A DNA stretch of 64,000 nucleotides, from contig CAUYUJ010015515.1 in the NCBI GenBank assembly GCA_963575745.1, positions 176,095 to 240,094 of the forward strand, written 5' to 3'. The DNA comes from Prorocentrum cordatum. Taxonomy: Eukaryota > Sar > Dinophyceae > Prorocentrales > Prorocentraceae. The notes below the pieces were generated by a model that ran no database searches, was not told the DNA's origin, and was given only the letters and a program-made list of their open reading frames with translations. This document shows positions 42,876-53,812 of this stretch, piece after piece (position 1 is the stretch's first letter; each line of letters starts with the position of its first letter). Both the position numbers and the translations under genes were made by a program.

Positions 42876-43230
42876 AACCCCTTGTCTGTTGTTGGTGGCT
42901 CTTACCTTGTACCCCCTTACATATACTTGCCTCGACCCTCGGAGCGGTGCTCCAGGGGTCGAGGGCACTAGCTCAATCAAGCCCCCCAGGGCCGACTGGC
43001 CTTGGCGAGGGGCGGGGCGACATCAGTACCGAACTTCACGCCATCAACTCACCTCACACACGAGGAGGCCTGGAGGGAGAAGGTTTAAGGAGAATGGGGG
43101 TTGGACAGCGCGCGGGGCGGGTGGCAGCGCAGACACGTAACCCTTTAGCTCTCTTATCGTCATTTAGCTCTCTTATCGTCCTCCTCCCCTCTTCATCTCT
43201 TTGTCCTCATCTTCATCCCCGCCACTTCAG

Positions 43231-43302
43231 TTTGCCTTCACGATCGAGAACGACTCCAAGTGCAACGTCACCTACTGGGACGCATCCAACAAGTTGCACG
43301 AG
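43231..43302 (+). CDS. Candidate internal exon, unknown gene
   Basis: A pyrimidine-rich stretch ends in CGCCACTTCAG. The frame then reads FAFTIENDSKCNVTYWDASN and KLHE, with normal composition. A GC-type donor (GAG-GCACGA) could end it at 43,302; a GGCTAC donor 11 bp later is an alternative. A CAC/CAT tract follows at 43,335-43,380. No family recognised. Confidence 0.4.
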
Positions 43303-43663
43303 GCACGATCCAGGGCTACAACGTGTCATAATCAGCATCATCATCACCACCACCACCACCACCATCATCATTGCCTCAATGCTGCACCTACTCCCTCGTT
43401 CCTAACCCCATCCCTCCTCCATCCTCCCTCCCTCCATCTATTTTCATCCCCTTCCTATTCCATACTTGGCCATGTTGGTCCAAGCCATGGGCTCAAGCGA
43501 CCACGGGGGCCACGCATTTCAGCTGCCCTCGTGCTCCAGGGGCAACGCATTACAGCTGCCCTCGTGTTTCACTCTATGTTGGCGGCACGAGTTCTTACCA
43601 GCGTCGCGTCTCGCGGGAAGCGTTAAGCTTGGGAAGCACATGAAGCGATTGCTTGCCCTACAT

Positions 43664-43863
43664 TCGGCGGCGAGCCCGGGGGGGAAGTGAGAAGGAGCAG
43701 GCCTTCTCAGAACTCAGCGGGGCTTCTCCGAAGCCCCTCGGCCTCCTAAGAAGTTCGCTGCGTCTTCGGACACGGCTCAGAAGAGATGCTCCGAAGGCCG
43801 GAGGCCTTCCGAGCGTTCTGAGAAGGTCCGCTCCCTCTCACTTCCCATTGGGCGCACCGCCGA
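43664..43863 (+). mobile_element. Inverted-repeat element (MITE-like), copy 1
   Basis: Begins TCGGCGGCGAGCCCGGGGGG and ends with the complement (..CTTCCCATTGGGCGCACCGCCGA). Arms of about 55 bp include GAAGTGAGAAGGxGCxGGCC and TTCTCAGAA. Flanking TACAT and TACAC could be a 5-bp target-site duplication with one change. The interior carries more CTTCTCCGAAG-type short palindromes. No coding capacity; a non-autonomous element. Confidence 0.7.
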
Positions 43864-44507
43864 TACACACCCGGACCTCTGGCAGCTCGAGGACAGCGCG
43901 CTCGAGGCTTTGCCTTCTGTTCGGCCTCTGGCCGCTTCCGGGCACCAGGGCCTCGAGCAGACGGCTTGGAATGCAGAAGCAGGCCTTTGGGAAGGGACAG
44001 CTCCAGCGGCCCGCGGGTCGAATAAGACAGAGCCGCCGAATTCCCAGGATGCCCCTGCAGCGATTGCCTGCTACACGGCGGGGGCGTTCCCTAAGGAATG
44101 TGCCCAGGAGGCTTCGGACTCTGGGGGGTCCCTTCTGTACTTGAGGACGGTGATCTCCGTGGCCACTCCACGATTGGGGCTCCACCAGTTCCCAGACCCT
44201 GGACTCCTTAGCCAATGGCCCCTCGTCCACTGCCCTCACCGTGCACGTTCCGCTCCGCCGGCGCGCACGCGGCGACGGTCGCCCACAGGTCGACCCCGAG
44301 CGGCGGCCGCGGCTGCGGCGGGGCCCGAGCGCCACTCGGCACGCCGCCGGCGTCGCAGCGGCATCGCAGCCTCGCGGGAGCCACGGGGGGCCCGCGGGCA
44401 GCTCCGCCGGGCGCGGGGGGCTGCCCCACTCGGGTCGCGGCCACGCGTGAGGGTGACCATTTGCCGGAGTAGCCTCGGGTGCGAGCCCATCGGGGTCCCC
44501 AGATGCC
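43864..44507. other. No gene assigned
   Basis: GC-rich sequence open on both strands (plus frame 43,910-45,229, minus frames 43,838-44,335 and 44,208-44,678). These cross the inverted-repeat elements and carry no domain. Confidence 0.35.
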
Positions 44508-44669
44508 TCGGCGGCGAGCGAGCGAGGGGGGAAGCGAGAAGGAGAAGGCCTTCTCAGAAGCCCTCGCGCCTTGAGAAGATGTCTGCGTCTTCGGAGAAGG
44601 CTGGGGGGACTTCCGAGACTTCTGAGAAGGCCCGCCCCTTCTCACTTCCCCCTCGGGCTCGCCGTCGGA
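44508..44669 (+). mobile_element. Inverted-repeat element (MITE-like), copy 2
   Basis: Left end TCGGCGGCGAGCGAGCG and right end CACTTCCCCCTCGGGCTCGC-CGTCGGA are complementary to each other and match copies 1 and 3. It is 162 bp long, shorter in the middle than the others. No target-site duplication is recognised. Bases 44,670-45,425 hold no recognised gene. Confidence 0.68.
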
Positions 44670-45425
44670 GGGCTGCATGCGATGCGATAGCAGCGGCTTG
44701 CGCGCTCAAGCTTGGCCTCCCCGCGCCCCCCGAAAGCCGCGCAGCAAAGGTCACCCTTGCCTTGGGGCCACCCTTCTGCGCGCAGCCACCGGAGCTCGGC
44801 CGCGCGCAAGAGTGGCCCTTCGCTTCGGTGCAGGCCCGCAGGGCTCCCCCCAACACTGGGCCAGCGTGCTCGGATTTGGGCCACGCGCGGCCCCCTGAGG
44901 CCGCCGCGCACCACAGGCCACTCCTGCCCACGGTCACCCCTGCGTGCAGCCGGGACTCTCCGAGGGCAGCGACCGCCTGCCACACGGAGGGCCACCCCGG
45001 GGCCTCAAGGCTGGGCTCCGCGCCTGCTGAGGCCCGAGGCCTGGCACGCGGGGCCCCCGCGCCAGGCGGGCGAGGCGCGCCTCCGAGCCCGTGCGAGCCA
45101 TCGGCAGGCCATCGTGCGGCGCAGCACGTTGGGGCGGCCGCAGGGCGAGCTGGCACGCGCGCGGCGGCGGGCGTGGCGCCCCGCGGCGCCACGCGCAAGG
45201 CCGCCCGCGCCTGGCAGCAGTCGCAGTGAGACGCGCCCAGGCCAGGATCCAGGCGCACCGCCATCCCCTCTGCCCCAGCCGCCTCGGCACGCCCGTGGAC
45301 CGCCCGCGCGCCCGCCAGCCCGAGCTGCCGACGGAGGAAGGGCTTGAATCCCAGATCCGTGTCGTGCTTCTGGGCGCCCTCAAGTAAGCGTCCTGGCAAG
45401 CATCGGGTGGCCTTCGGAGGCCTCT

Positions 45426-45955
45426 TGGGCGCTTGTTGGGATCTCTGCGGGTGCCTCTCTCGGAAGCCTCTTGGAGGCGGTCTTGGGGTGTCTTGAGGCC
45501 TCTCGGGGGCCTCTCGGGTGCCGCTTTGGGGCCTTGTTGGGGCTTCTTGGGTGCCTCCTGGGGCTTCTTGGGAGCAAATTGGGGGCCTGCAGGCGGTGTC
45601 GGGGGTCATCTTGCAACGAGGGGCTCGAAGTATCAGTTCGTGCTCCCCATCTTCGGGACCTCTTGCCGCCCTTGGGGCCTCTTGGCGGCCTCTTGAGCCG
45701 GGCGATCTGGGAGTCATCTTGGGCCGTCTTGGAGCGTCCGAAGTCCGAAAAGGCGAGAACGTTAAAATGATTCAAAACCAAGTGGCAATACATTATGTTT
45801 GTTGTCTCTTGGCGCCCTCTTGGATGACGTTTTGGGGCCATCTTGGGGCGCCTCGGGGGGCCGTCGGGCCGTTTTGGGCGTCTTGGAGTGCTCTTGGGCC
45901 GTCATGGGGCTCTTTTGGGCCGTCGTAGCTGAGGACGCTCTTGGCCAGTTTTTGC
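45426..45955 (+). repeat. GGGGCCTCTTGG degenerate minisatellite, copy 2
   Basis: Same start, middle and repeat phrases as 32,520-32,965. The middle carries AAAAGGCGAGAACGTTAAAATG. Bases 45,956-46,597 hold a GGCACGGTGG block (46,155-46,164) and a loose repeat of GCGTCxTGGCAGGCAC-type units at 46,185-46,310; no gene. Confidence 0.7.
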
Positions 45956-46602
45956 GCTCCCCGGCTTCTGGACAAGTAACGCGACCCTGCCCAGAGAGCG
46001 CCTGGTAGCGCCCAAGAGCGCCTGGAATTCGGGGAGGTGGGCCCCTTTTTTGTTGTTTGTTCGTTTGTTTCTTTTTTAGGCAGTACGCTTACACGATTCC
46101 TACTCAACACAGAAGACGCTAAAGGACCAGAGGATATTTTCACTACATGCCAAGGCACGGTGGCAAACCTTCGAGGATCAACAAGGAGCGTCATGGCAGG
46201 CACTTTCGGGCGCTGCGGGGAAGCGTCATGGCAGGCACCTCTGGGCGCTCCGAGCAATCGTCCTGGCCAGCACCGTCAGGCACTCTGAAGAAGCGTCCTG
46301 GCGGATACTTCCGGGCGCCCCAAGACCAAGCACAAAGCACACCAGTTCTGCGGAAGCGAGGTGGATGGGTCGCAAGACATCGGCTTCCCTCTCAATGGAA
46401 GCATCGGCGCTGGTCCTCGATGCTTGCCCGGGACGACGCAGCTGCCGCCAGGCCCGCGAAGCAGAGGCGCGGCACGGCACGCAAGAGCTGGCGGCCGCCG
46501 AGGAGGACGCGCTCTCGCAGCGCGAAGCGAGCAGGGGAAGATCGCGGGCTGCGGTCATGTCGAGAAAGGCCCGCGGAGCTCGAGCCGGGGGGAGGCCAGG
46601 AT

Positions 46603-46800
46603 TCGGCGGCGAGCCCGGGGGGAAAGTGGGAAGGGGCGGGCCGTCTCAGAAGGTTCGGAAGTCCTGCGGCCTTCTGGGAGGTTTTCCGAGCCTTCCCCGA
46701 AGACACCGGAGCTTGTCCAGAAGGCTGGAGCGTTTCCGAGAAGCCCCGCTGCCTTCTGAGAAGGCCGTCTCTTTCTCACCTGCCCCTCGCTCGCCGCCGA
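46603..46800 (+). mobile_element. Inverted-repeat element (MITE-like), copy 3, with target-site duplication
   Basis: It runs from TCGGCGGCGAGCCCGGGG to CCTCGCTCGCCGCCGA, 198 bp. The first 12 and last 12 bases are perfect complements (TCGGCGGCGAGC / GCTCGCCGCCGA). AGGAT stands directly on both sides (46,598-46,602 and 46,801-46,805), a clean 5-bp target-site duplication that fixes the element ends. Confidence 0.8.
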
Positions 46801-46943
46801 AGGATGAGCTCCGTGGCTGGCGTGGCCTCTTCGGGCCAGCGCGTGCAGCGTCGAAGAGGCTGCAGGGCCAGGCCGGCGTCGACGATTCCTTGCGGGCGAT
46901 GCCGCCGCCAGACACTTTGCCATGACCAGTGCTGGCAACACAG

Positions 46944-47457
46944 GCCTCTTATCGACCGTCGCCGACCCGCGACGAGACCGCAAAGATCGTGGACTGGCGC
47001 ATACCTGATGAGGACCCCCGCGTTCGCACGAGCGACTATCAGCTTCTGACGGTCTTCACGCTCGGCGTCTCGGAGGGCCAGTGGGGCGCGATGGTAAGCG
47101 TGTCGCGTTGTGCTACTTTCTTGGCACGCCGCTGGTGCACCGCACGGGGTCTAGGATCATGGACGCGGGCCTCATGGTAAACCTGCTGCTCACAATCCCA
47201 GTTCACGACTCTTCTTTCAAGCAAGGGCTCGCGAGATCATGACGGCGCGCGGCTTGAGCATCTTCCACAGGAGCGCGAGTCCTGAGGGCCACCGATTGTC
47301 ATCCCAATTCCATGAGCGGCTGCGGGTGCGCTTGACGGGGGGCAACGTCAAGAAGACCCTGGCGTTTGCCGACAACCACTTTCGGAGCACGGCAAAGAAG
47401 AAGATCGCCCCGGGCCAGGTGCGAGACATGTCCGAGAGGAGGCTAGCAGTGGTGGAG
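46944..47457 (+). CDS. Spliced or broken gene fragment, unknown function
   Basis: Exon 46,944-47,093 lies between GGCAACACAG and GTAAGC. It reads ASYRPSPTRDETAKIVDWRI, PDEDPRVRTSDYQLLTVFTL, GVSEGQWGAM. A second clear coding block at about 47,222-47,457 reads ARAREIMTARGLSIFHRSAS, LSSQFHERLRVRLTGGNVKK, TLAFADNHFRSTAKKKIAPG, QVRDMSERRLAVVE and ends at a possible GTGATC donor. Between them YFLGTPLVHRTGSRIMDAGL (another frame, ending at GTAAAC) also looks coding, so either there are tiny introns or the gene has suffered frameshifts. No family recognised. Confidence 0.45.
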
Positions 47458-47654
47458 GTGATCTTGAGCACGAGCGTGTGCATGTATACCCCCTGGAAGT
47501 CCTGGGGACGCCCTGGGCCGGGGACACCCTGGACAACACGCCCGATGTTTGTAGGATCCCACTCAGACCCCAGGGCCGGTCGGAGGCCAAACAGGAGTTC
47601 ACCGATCCCGTTCTACCCAGTACGAAGGAGGCATGGCCCGCCCCCTTTGGTCGC

Positions 47655-47762
47655 CGGAGGCGGGCGAGCTTCACCTCTCCCGCCAGTTCCTTCGTCTGGC
47701 GCTCCGCTGAGCGCCCTGACCAACACTCGCGCCTGACGTTAGCTGGGTGCGGCGCCCGCGCC
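47655..47762 (+). repeat. Dispersed repeat, copy 2 (partner at 32,185-32,285)
   Basis: GGCGGGCGAGCTTCACCTC..CTTCG..GGCGCTCCGCTGA and GACCAA..GCCTGACG shared in order with the partner. Confidence 0.6.
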
Positions 47763-47874
47763 GGGGATCTGCGGGGAGCGTGAAGCGTGAAGTCCCAGCT
47801 AAGGAGGCCCGCCGGGGGCAGGACAGCGTGCTACAGTGCAGCGGCAAACTGACTGAAGGAATTAGGGATTCGCG

Positions 47875-50660
47875 CTAAACATCTGCAGCGCTCGCCCACG
47901 AGGCGAATTCACCAGATAACTTATGCCATGCCTCACGATCCTGAGCCGTACTTGCCCACTCACCATGCCCTCCCTGCATGTAGAAACGTTTTAGTGCGTG
48001 TTCAAACTTCATCCGTGGGCGCCTTGATGGCCTCACTGGCCTCAACCATTCATCTCGGATATCATTCTGTCAATTTGAATTCCTCCGACTGGTGACTCGA
48101 CAAAGCCATTCCCAGTCGGACAATCGCGCAACATGTCTGGCTGTCTGGCCCATCTCCACTTTCTCATGAAGCGTTCATGTGCCCAGTCCCTCACCCCGGC
48201 ATCACGTGCAAATTTCCTCGCCTGCCTCGTCGCTCTCTGCACCCACTCAACCCAATCCTCATCCTCCGCGCGTCCAACACATGGAATCCTCTGGAGCATG
48301 GCGTCCTGCGTGGCACGAAGTCTCCGAAGTGATTCCACTCATGGCGTCCTAGGTTACGATCCCCATCTTGCGGTCCCCGTCACTGTGCTACTAAAAAGCT
48401 GCAGTCGCTTCTTCAACGAAAAGATGTTCCTCGTGAGCACCCTTTCTCATGCCCAAGACTTGTTCCATGCTTTCGCGATCCAGTGTGTGACTTCGTTCCC
48501 TGTTGGGTCCTGGAGGCACAACTTGGTTCCCAACAAGTCGAGGTAATCACCAACTGGCAGTACCTCAATGGAAAAAACCCTCCTCATTCTCGATGTGCCC
48601 CCGCTGGAAATCGACCCTGCTCGTCTGTACTGGACATTGAGATGAATGCAGCGAAAGCCCTCTTCGAAGCAGGGCATTCCAGAGCGTGGACAGCATGCGT
48701 CTGATAGACAGCCATGATCTAGCTACGAGCGTTTGATCATCCGCAGATGCTACATGCGTCAGCCTGTCTCATTGATTCCCGCTGAAGAGCATTGGAGGCA
48801 AAGGGTCCCCCCGCTTCACCCCCCCCCCTTCCTTCACAGCAAGCTCACTGCTATCTGCACCTGGCCATAACGCAATAGAGCCTTTCACGTCAAAGTACAA
48901 ACGACGAAGCATCCCCACCACTTGTTGGTCAATGTCAATCCTCCAACAACGCAGCAAGAAGAACATAAAGGTTACTCTGAAAAGCTTGTTCTACATCCAG
49001 CATAGCTACCCACAACTCCTCTTCCCATTACAAAGACTTCTCTATAACAGTGCGCATGATGTGTGGGGCGTCTGCACACCCGCTTCCTGGTCGAAATCCA
49101 AGTTGTTCACGTCCCAAACGTATGTCGATGATATGTGCGATCCTGTCGTACACCACCGTACTGAACAATTTAGCCATCACTGGAAACACTGCAGTTGGTC
49201 TATAGTTTTTCAGCTGCGTCGTTTCTTGAAGAGAAGCCGGAATTTCATAACTCTCCATTCCTCCGGCGGTAACAGGCTGCCTTGCAACACTTCGGTAAAA
49301 AACGGCGCAATTCTTGTCACAAACCCTGCATGCCCCGCTTTCAACATCTCCGTTATAAACCATCGTCCGCAGCGGCTTTGCCAGCATCGATTTTATCTGA
49401 CGCGGATACGAATTCCTCCTCAGTCACGAGCCCCCCCTGTACTCCTTGCGGCAACGCATAACCATCACCCCCACAATCATTGTAAAGCTCTGATTCCTGT
49501 GATCCGCTTTGCGCCGTGATGCTTCTCCTCCAGTCTTTTCAAACGTGACAAGCCCATGCCCTTCAACAGCGCATTCTCAATTTCATCCATCCCTTCCCTC
49601 CTCAAAGCCTTCCAAAGTGCCTTCGGAGCTCTCGTCTCCTATCTGGGTAAGGTTCGAACCGTCTTCTGTCAAACAAACTCTTTCCCTCTTCAGAGTAGTC
49701 AGTGATCCCGATCCCGACGTTCCGCCTTCCTCCCCCATGTCTCGCCGCATCCACAATCATATCCGTAGGATATTTCTTTCCTTTTGCCAGCACTGATGCA
49801 CTCATCCCGTGTATCATTAAACATTGTTGGGTGGCCACCGTCGTCCTGCTTACCCTTCCAATTCACATGTGTTTTCTTATTCCTCCTTTGTCGTGGCGGT
49901 TTTTTGGAAAACTCGAAGATGCAAGAATCGCTCACTGGTCTGATTTCCCTTCCAGATAGTGCGATACGCCCCAGCCCTGCATACTGTCCCCTGGGTCTCA
50001 TCTGCAAATCCGTAATCAATCTGCCTCAACAATACGGTGCTCCATTGCTTGTGCGTCCAACGGTCTCCCACAGGCTTCCCCCCAAAAGTTCGCGAGGCAC
50101 TCAATCTGACTCCGTGGAGCCACCCGGCCAACGAGTCGCCTCTCTCACTCCTCCTTCCCAAACTTGACTCTCCAACACCGTCGTCGCAATATTCTACTCT
50201 TTCGCCGATCACAGCGTTTGCGTTTAGTCCCACAACATTTATAAAACCCTCCCCTGAGACCCTGCTCCAGAACTTCCCCCAGTATCATCAACGCAGCGTC
50301 AGAATCGTCATCGGAGTTCTCGCTGTGAGGGAGGTGTGCGCTCGAAAGCCTGATCCGAAAATTACCAAGAACTGCGTCCACGTGCGCAACCCTCTGGCCA
50401 GCAACATGGAACGACATGCTTGAAGCTTGTGGCTCCCCCCACCCATCTCCTGTGCAACAAGCAGCGAGAGGGAGGCACGGTCATCGCGCCACCACCAGGA
50501 ACTCAAAGCAGCGAACGGAGAGCCATTGTGGCCACGGCGAGCCTCGGCCACGAGCGGGTTTCCCGACCTGGATCGGAGGAAGGGGTCCGAGAACCAGAGC
50601 CCTTCCTGAGCCCAAAGCGGTCCCCGTTCGGTCACCGCGCATGCCGCCCTGGGCAAGCGC
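47875..50660 (-). pseudogene. Non-LTR retrotransposon, endonuclease and reverse transcriptase (nearly full length, broken)
   Basis: Read on the minus strand from high to low coordinates. The AP-type endonuclease has MSFHVAGQRVAHVDAVLGNF, SSAHLPHSENSDDD (50,417-50,290) and GLNANAVIGERVEYCDDG, then TFGGKPVGDRWTHKQWS and QIDYGFADET (to about 49,950). The RT fingers have LKNYRPTAVFPVMAKLFSTV, REQLGFRPGSGCADA (about 49,210-49,050). Palm motif B is VKRGDPLPPMLF (near 48,790), and motif C is ASADDQTLVARS (about 48,726-48,752), so the Asp pair survives. Then LLRRGLSLHSSQC, LPVGDYLDLLGTKLC, and the tail ML..IPCVG..WVEWVQRATRQARK and KWRWARQ. The C-terminal MQGGHGEWASTAQDREAWHK ends at a stop at 47,875-47,877. 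Several frame changes and stops break it. Same family as 14,993-15,850. Confidence 0.85.
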
Positions 50661-51420
50661 ACGGTGACAGATGAGCGACGAGCATACAGCGAGCGGCTTG
50701 AACAAGGAACACTTACTTTTCAAAAGGGGCTCGGTCGTTCCTCATGCTTGCATGCGTTATTGAGCGCTCCTTGCGCGCTATGTATTATTGGATCGTTCCT
50801 TGTGCGTTATTCCTTGGAAGAAAGGGGCTTCGGTCCTTATTTATCGTTCCTTTGGTCAGGCTGATGACTGTAGATGTTCCTCACACGAGAAAGCATAGCG
50901 ACCTCGCCGCGGCCTGCGTGGGCCACCAGCGTGGCACACCGCGTGGAAGAGGTCAGCCCAGAGTGTGCACCTGGACGAGTCCGGCATGTCAAGGATTCGG
51001 GGCAGATTCTGACCTTGTGGCATGTACTGCGCTGTCCTGTGCTGCTGCTCCTCTCTTACGGTTGCGTGATGCCCGATTCTACGAATGGCCGTCCGGATCA
51101 TGAGAGGAGGCATTCATCGGACGGGGCTGGGACGAGGTTAACTCCTTTCCAGAGCGTTCCAGAACGCTCCCAGAGCGTTCTGGATCGCTCTGAGAAGGCC
51201 GCGGCGCCCGAGACATCCTCCAGAGCCGCTTGACCTCAGAGATTCTTGATTTGAGGCGTTCCAAAAGGGCCTTGCCTTCGAGGATCGAAGGAGTTGACAT
51301 CTCTTCCTCGGCGGAAGGCGGCGGAAAGTCGGCGGACGTAAAATGAGGCCGCCTCCGCCGGCGGAAGCCGGCGGAAGGGCGGCGGAAAGGTGGCGGACGT
51401 AAAGAAGACGCCCCTAAGAG
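50661..51420. other. No gene recognised; short degenerate repeats
   Basis: Bases 50,720-50,860 repeat phrases like TCGTTCCTTGTGCGTTATT; 51,145-51,200 repeat CCAGAGCGTTC. Bases 51,315-51,405 contain two copies of GGCGGAAAG-x-CGGCGGACGTAAA. No protein motif. Confidence 0.4.
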
Positions 51421-51424
51421 ATGA

Positions 51425-51640
51425 CAACATTTTTGGTTGCAGGGTTCCCGGAATCCGCCATTTACCCTCACCCGTCGTGGCTTCCTCTTCGTGGATTCAG
51501 GGTTCCTCGTCGTGGCTTCATCTTTTTCGGTTTCATCGTTTTGGTTCCTCGCCCATACACCCTCACATGTTTTGGTTGCAGGGTTCCTCGTCGTGGCTTC
51601 ATCTTTCAGGGGGCGCGGGAGGGCGCCAGACTGCCCAGGA
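51425..51640 (+). repeat. Three-copy interspersed repeat
   Basis: TTTTGGTTGCAGGGTTCC and CGTCGTGGCTTCATCTTT recur in two full copies and one partial copy. Upstream bounds are fuzzy. Confidence 0.6.
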
Positions 51641-51820
51641 GCCTGGGCAGGGGCGAGGAGAGCCGCGGGAGAAGGGCACCCGAGAGCTGGGATGCGGAGC
51701 ACGGGCTGAGAGGAGGGAGGAGCAGCGGGGAAGAGCAGGGAGGAAGAGGGAGAGGGGAGGCGGAGCAGGGAGGAGCGGGGAGCAGCAGGGAGGAGGAGGA
51801 GGAGGAGGAGGAGGAGGAGG

Positions 51821-52069
51821 AGTTTCAACGAGAGCGTCGCATCAGCACCGACGGATATCGTCCGCAGCCTCAGCCTCAGGAGTAGCAGGGAGGAGGAGGA
51901 GGAGGAGAAGGAGGAGGATCGGGGACCCAGGATCCTGAGGCTCCTCTGCGCCGCCGACTTGAATGTGTGAGTGTGTGTGTGTGAGTGTGTGTGTGTGTGC
52001 CTGCCTTTGCGCTTGCAGCCAGATGTCGCCTTTCGCCTAGAAGTTCGCCTCAACAGTTTGACAGCATGA
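51821..52069 (+). CDS. Candidate two-exon 3' gene end with a 54-bp (GT)n intron
   Basis: The frame 51,821-51,964 reads SFNESVASAPTDIVRSLSLR, an acidic run (EEEEEEKEED), then RGPRILRLLCAADLN. A GTGTGAGTGTG..GCGCTTGCAG segment (51,965-52,018) made largely of GT repeats would be a short intron. The following phase-0 frame PDVAFRLEVRLNSLTA stops at TGA 52,067-52,069. Splicing is inferred only from borders and phase. The upstream acceptor is unclear because a GGA tract precedes it. Confidence 0.3.
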
Positions 52070-52555
52070 GTGTGCACCTGTGGTGCCTTGATGATGGCCG
52101 ACGACACCAAATAAGCAAGCAACAATGTGATCAGTGTACAAAGTGCCTGCAGCAAACCCAGCCGTGTCTGCGCAGCCCCATCCATTATGCAACATGTTGC
52201 TTGGCAAGAGCAAGTTATGCACACGTTTCGCGAGATACCGCTCGTACCATCGCGCCCGCGACAAAATAAGTGCTCGCAGCCAGACTATTGCGCTTAACAC
52301 GGCTCTTGGTTTGTTGGGCTATGCCGTCCATTTTTTTGCACCCCGTCTGAGGTCCAGACGCGCGCCAACTCGCTGATGATGGTGCGGGCGAACGCCGCGA
52401 GACATTGCGTGTCGCCCACCGTGGAGGGCACCAGAACGATCGTGAAGTTCATATTCGTTGGGGACTACCGCAAGTCCAAGGCAGCCCGCCTCACATCGCA
52501 AAGCGCCCGTGTGTTTCCCCCCCGCATTTCTAGCACTGCCCTTCCTTCCTCACCG
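52070..52555. other. No gene assigned; open frames on both strands
   Basis: Less GC-rich, non-repetitive DNA. The minus frame has TNMNFTIVLVPSTVGDTQCL and a possible hydrophobic helix LGLLQALCTLITLLLAYLVS. The plus frame also stays open at 52,134-52,376. I could not choose a strand or recognise a family. Confidence 0.35.
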
Positions 52556-52558
52556 TGC

Positions 52559-53700
52559 CCTCCTCCTCCTCCTCCTCCTCCTCCTCCTCCTCCTCCTCCT
52601 CCTCCTCCTCCTCCTCTTCCTCCTTCTCCTCCTCGTCCTTCTCCTCCTGCTCCTCCTCATCCTCCTCATCCTCATCTTCCTCCTCCTCCACATCTGCATA
52701 GCATGCTTTCGGCTGGGTCCAACCTCCCCCTTCTCTCCCTCATCCTCCCCCTCTTACTCCTCCCTCGTTCCACCACCCACACCCACCCCGCCTCCCAGAA
52801 ACAGATCGAACCTCTTGGCGTTCCCCAGCTTGATGGCCGCCCGGGGGCAACCCCCGCCGCCGCCCCACCCCATCCGCCCCCATCTGCCCTCCCCTTTTCC
52901 TCCTCATCCTCCCCCCCCCCCCGCCCGATCCTCCGCCGCATCATCTCGTCTTCACCCCGTTCTTTCTCCTCATCCCTCCACTCTCCTCCGCCCCCTCCTT
53001 CTTCCCCTCCTCCTCCTCCCCTTAACCCCTCTTTCCCCTCCTCCTCCTCCTCCTTTTCCTCCTCCTCCTCCTTCGTTTCCTCCTCCGCCTCCTCTTCTTC
53101 CTCCTCCTCCTCCTCTTCCTCCTTCTCCTCCTCCTCCTTCTCGTCCTCCTCCTCCTCCTCCTCCTCCTCCTCCTCCTCACATCATCATCATCATCATCAT
53201 CATCATCAATCATCATCCCCCTCCTCCTCCTCTTCCTCCTCCTCCTCCTCCTCCTCCTCCCTCCTCCTCCTCCTCCTCCTCCTCCTCCTCCTCCTCCTCC
53301 CCCTCCTCATCCTCATCCTCATCCTCATCCTCATCCTCCTCCCCCTCCCCCGCCCCACCCTCCGCCGCATCCCCCTCCTCACCTTGTTCTTTCTCCTCAT
53401 ACCTCCAGTCTCCTCCGCCCCCTCCTTTTTCCACTCCTCCTCCTCCCCTGAACCCTCTCCTCCTCCTCCTTCCTCCTCCTCCTCCTCCTCCTCCCCTCCT
53501 CCTCCTCCTCCTCCTCCTCCTCCTCCTCCTCCTCCTCCTCCTCCTCCTCCTCCTCCTCCTCCTCCTCCTCTTTATCCTCCCTTCCTCCTCCTCCTCCCCA
53601 CCTTTCCTCCTCCTCCCCCTCCTCCTCTTCCTCCTCCTCCTCCTCCTCCTCCTCCTCCTCCTCCTCCTCCTCCTCCACCTCCTCCTCCTCTTCCTCTGTG
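52559..53700 (+). repeat. CTC/CCT-rich region, 1.1 kb
   Basis: CTC triplets dominate 52,559-52,690, 52,980-53,180, 53,215-53,345 and 53,455-53,695, with a short CAT run at 53,178-53,215. Unique pieces at 52,690-52,980 hold no recognised gene. Minus frames of poly-Glu or poly-Arg are artefacts. Confidence 0.95.
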
Positions 53701-53812
53701 TAGTTCTGTGAACGCCATTGCCTACCCAATCGTTTGGGCCGCTGCACGGGCAGGGACGCATCGTGCCCCGCCGCCGTACCCTGCTCAAGCCTTTTGAAAA
53801 GCGGCGGGCCGC

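Noticed and set aside
51079-52224. 381-codon minus frame with a possible membrane helix
   Set aside because: Crosses GT and GGA repeats and the three-copy repeat; only the part near 52,100-52,224 is non-repetitive and strand choice is unresolved.
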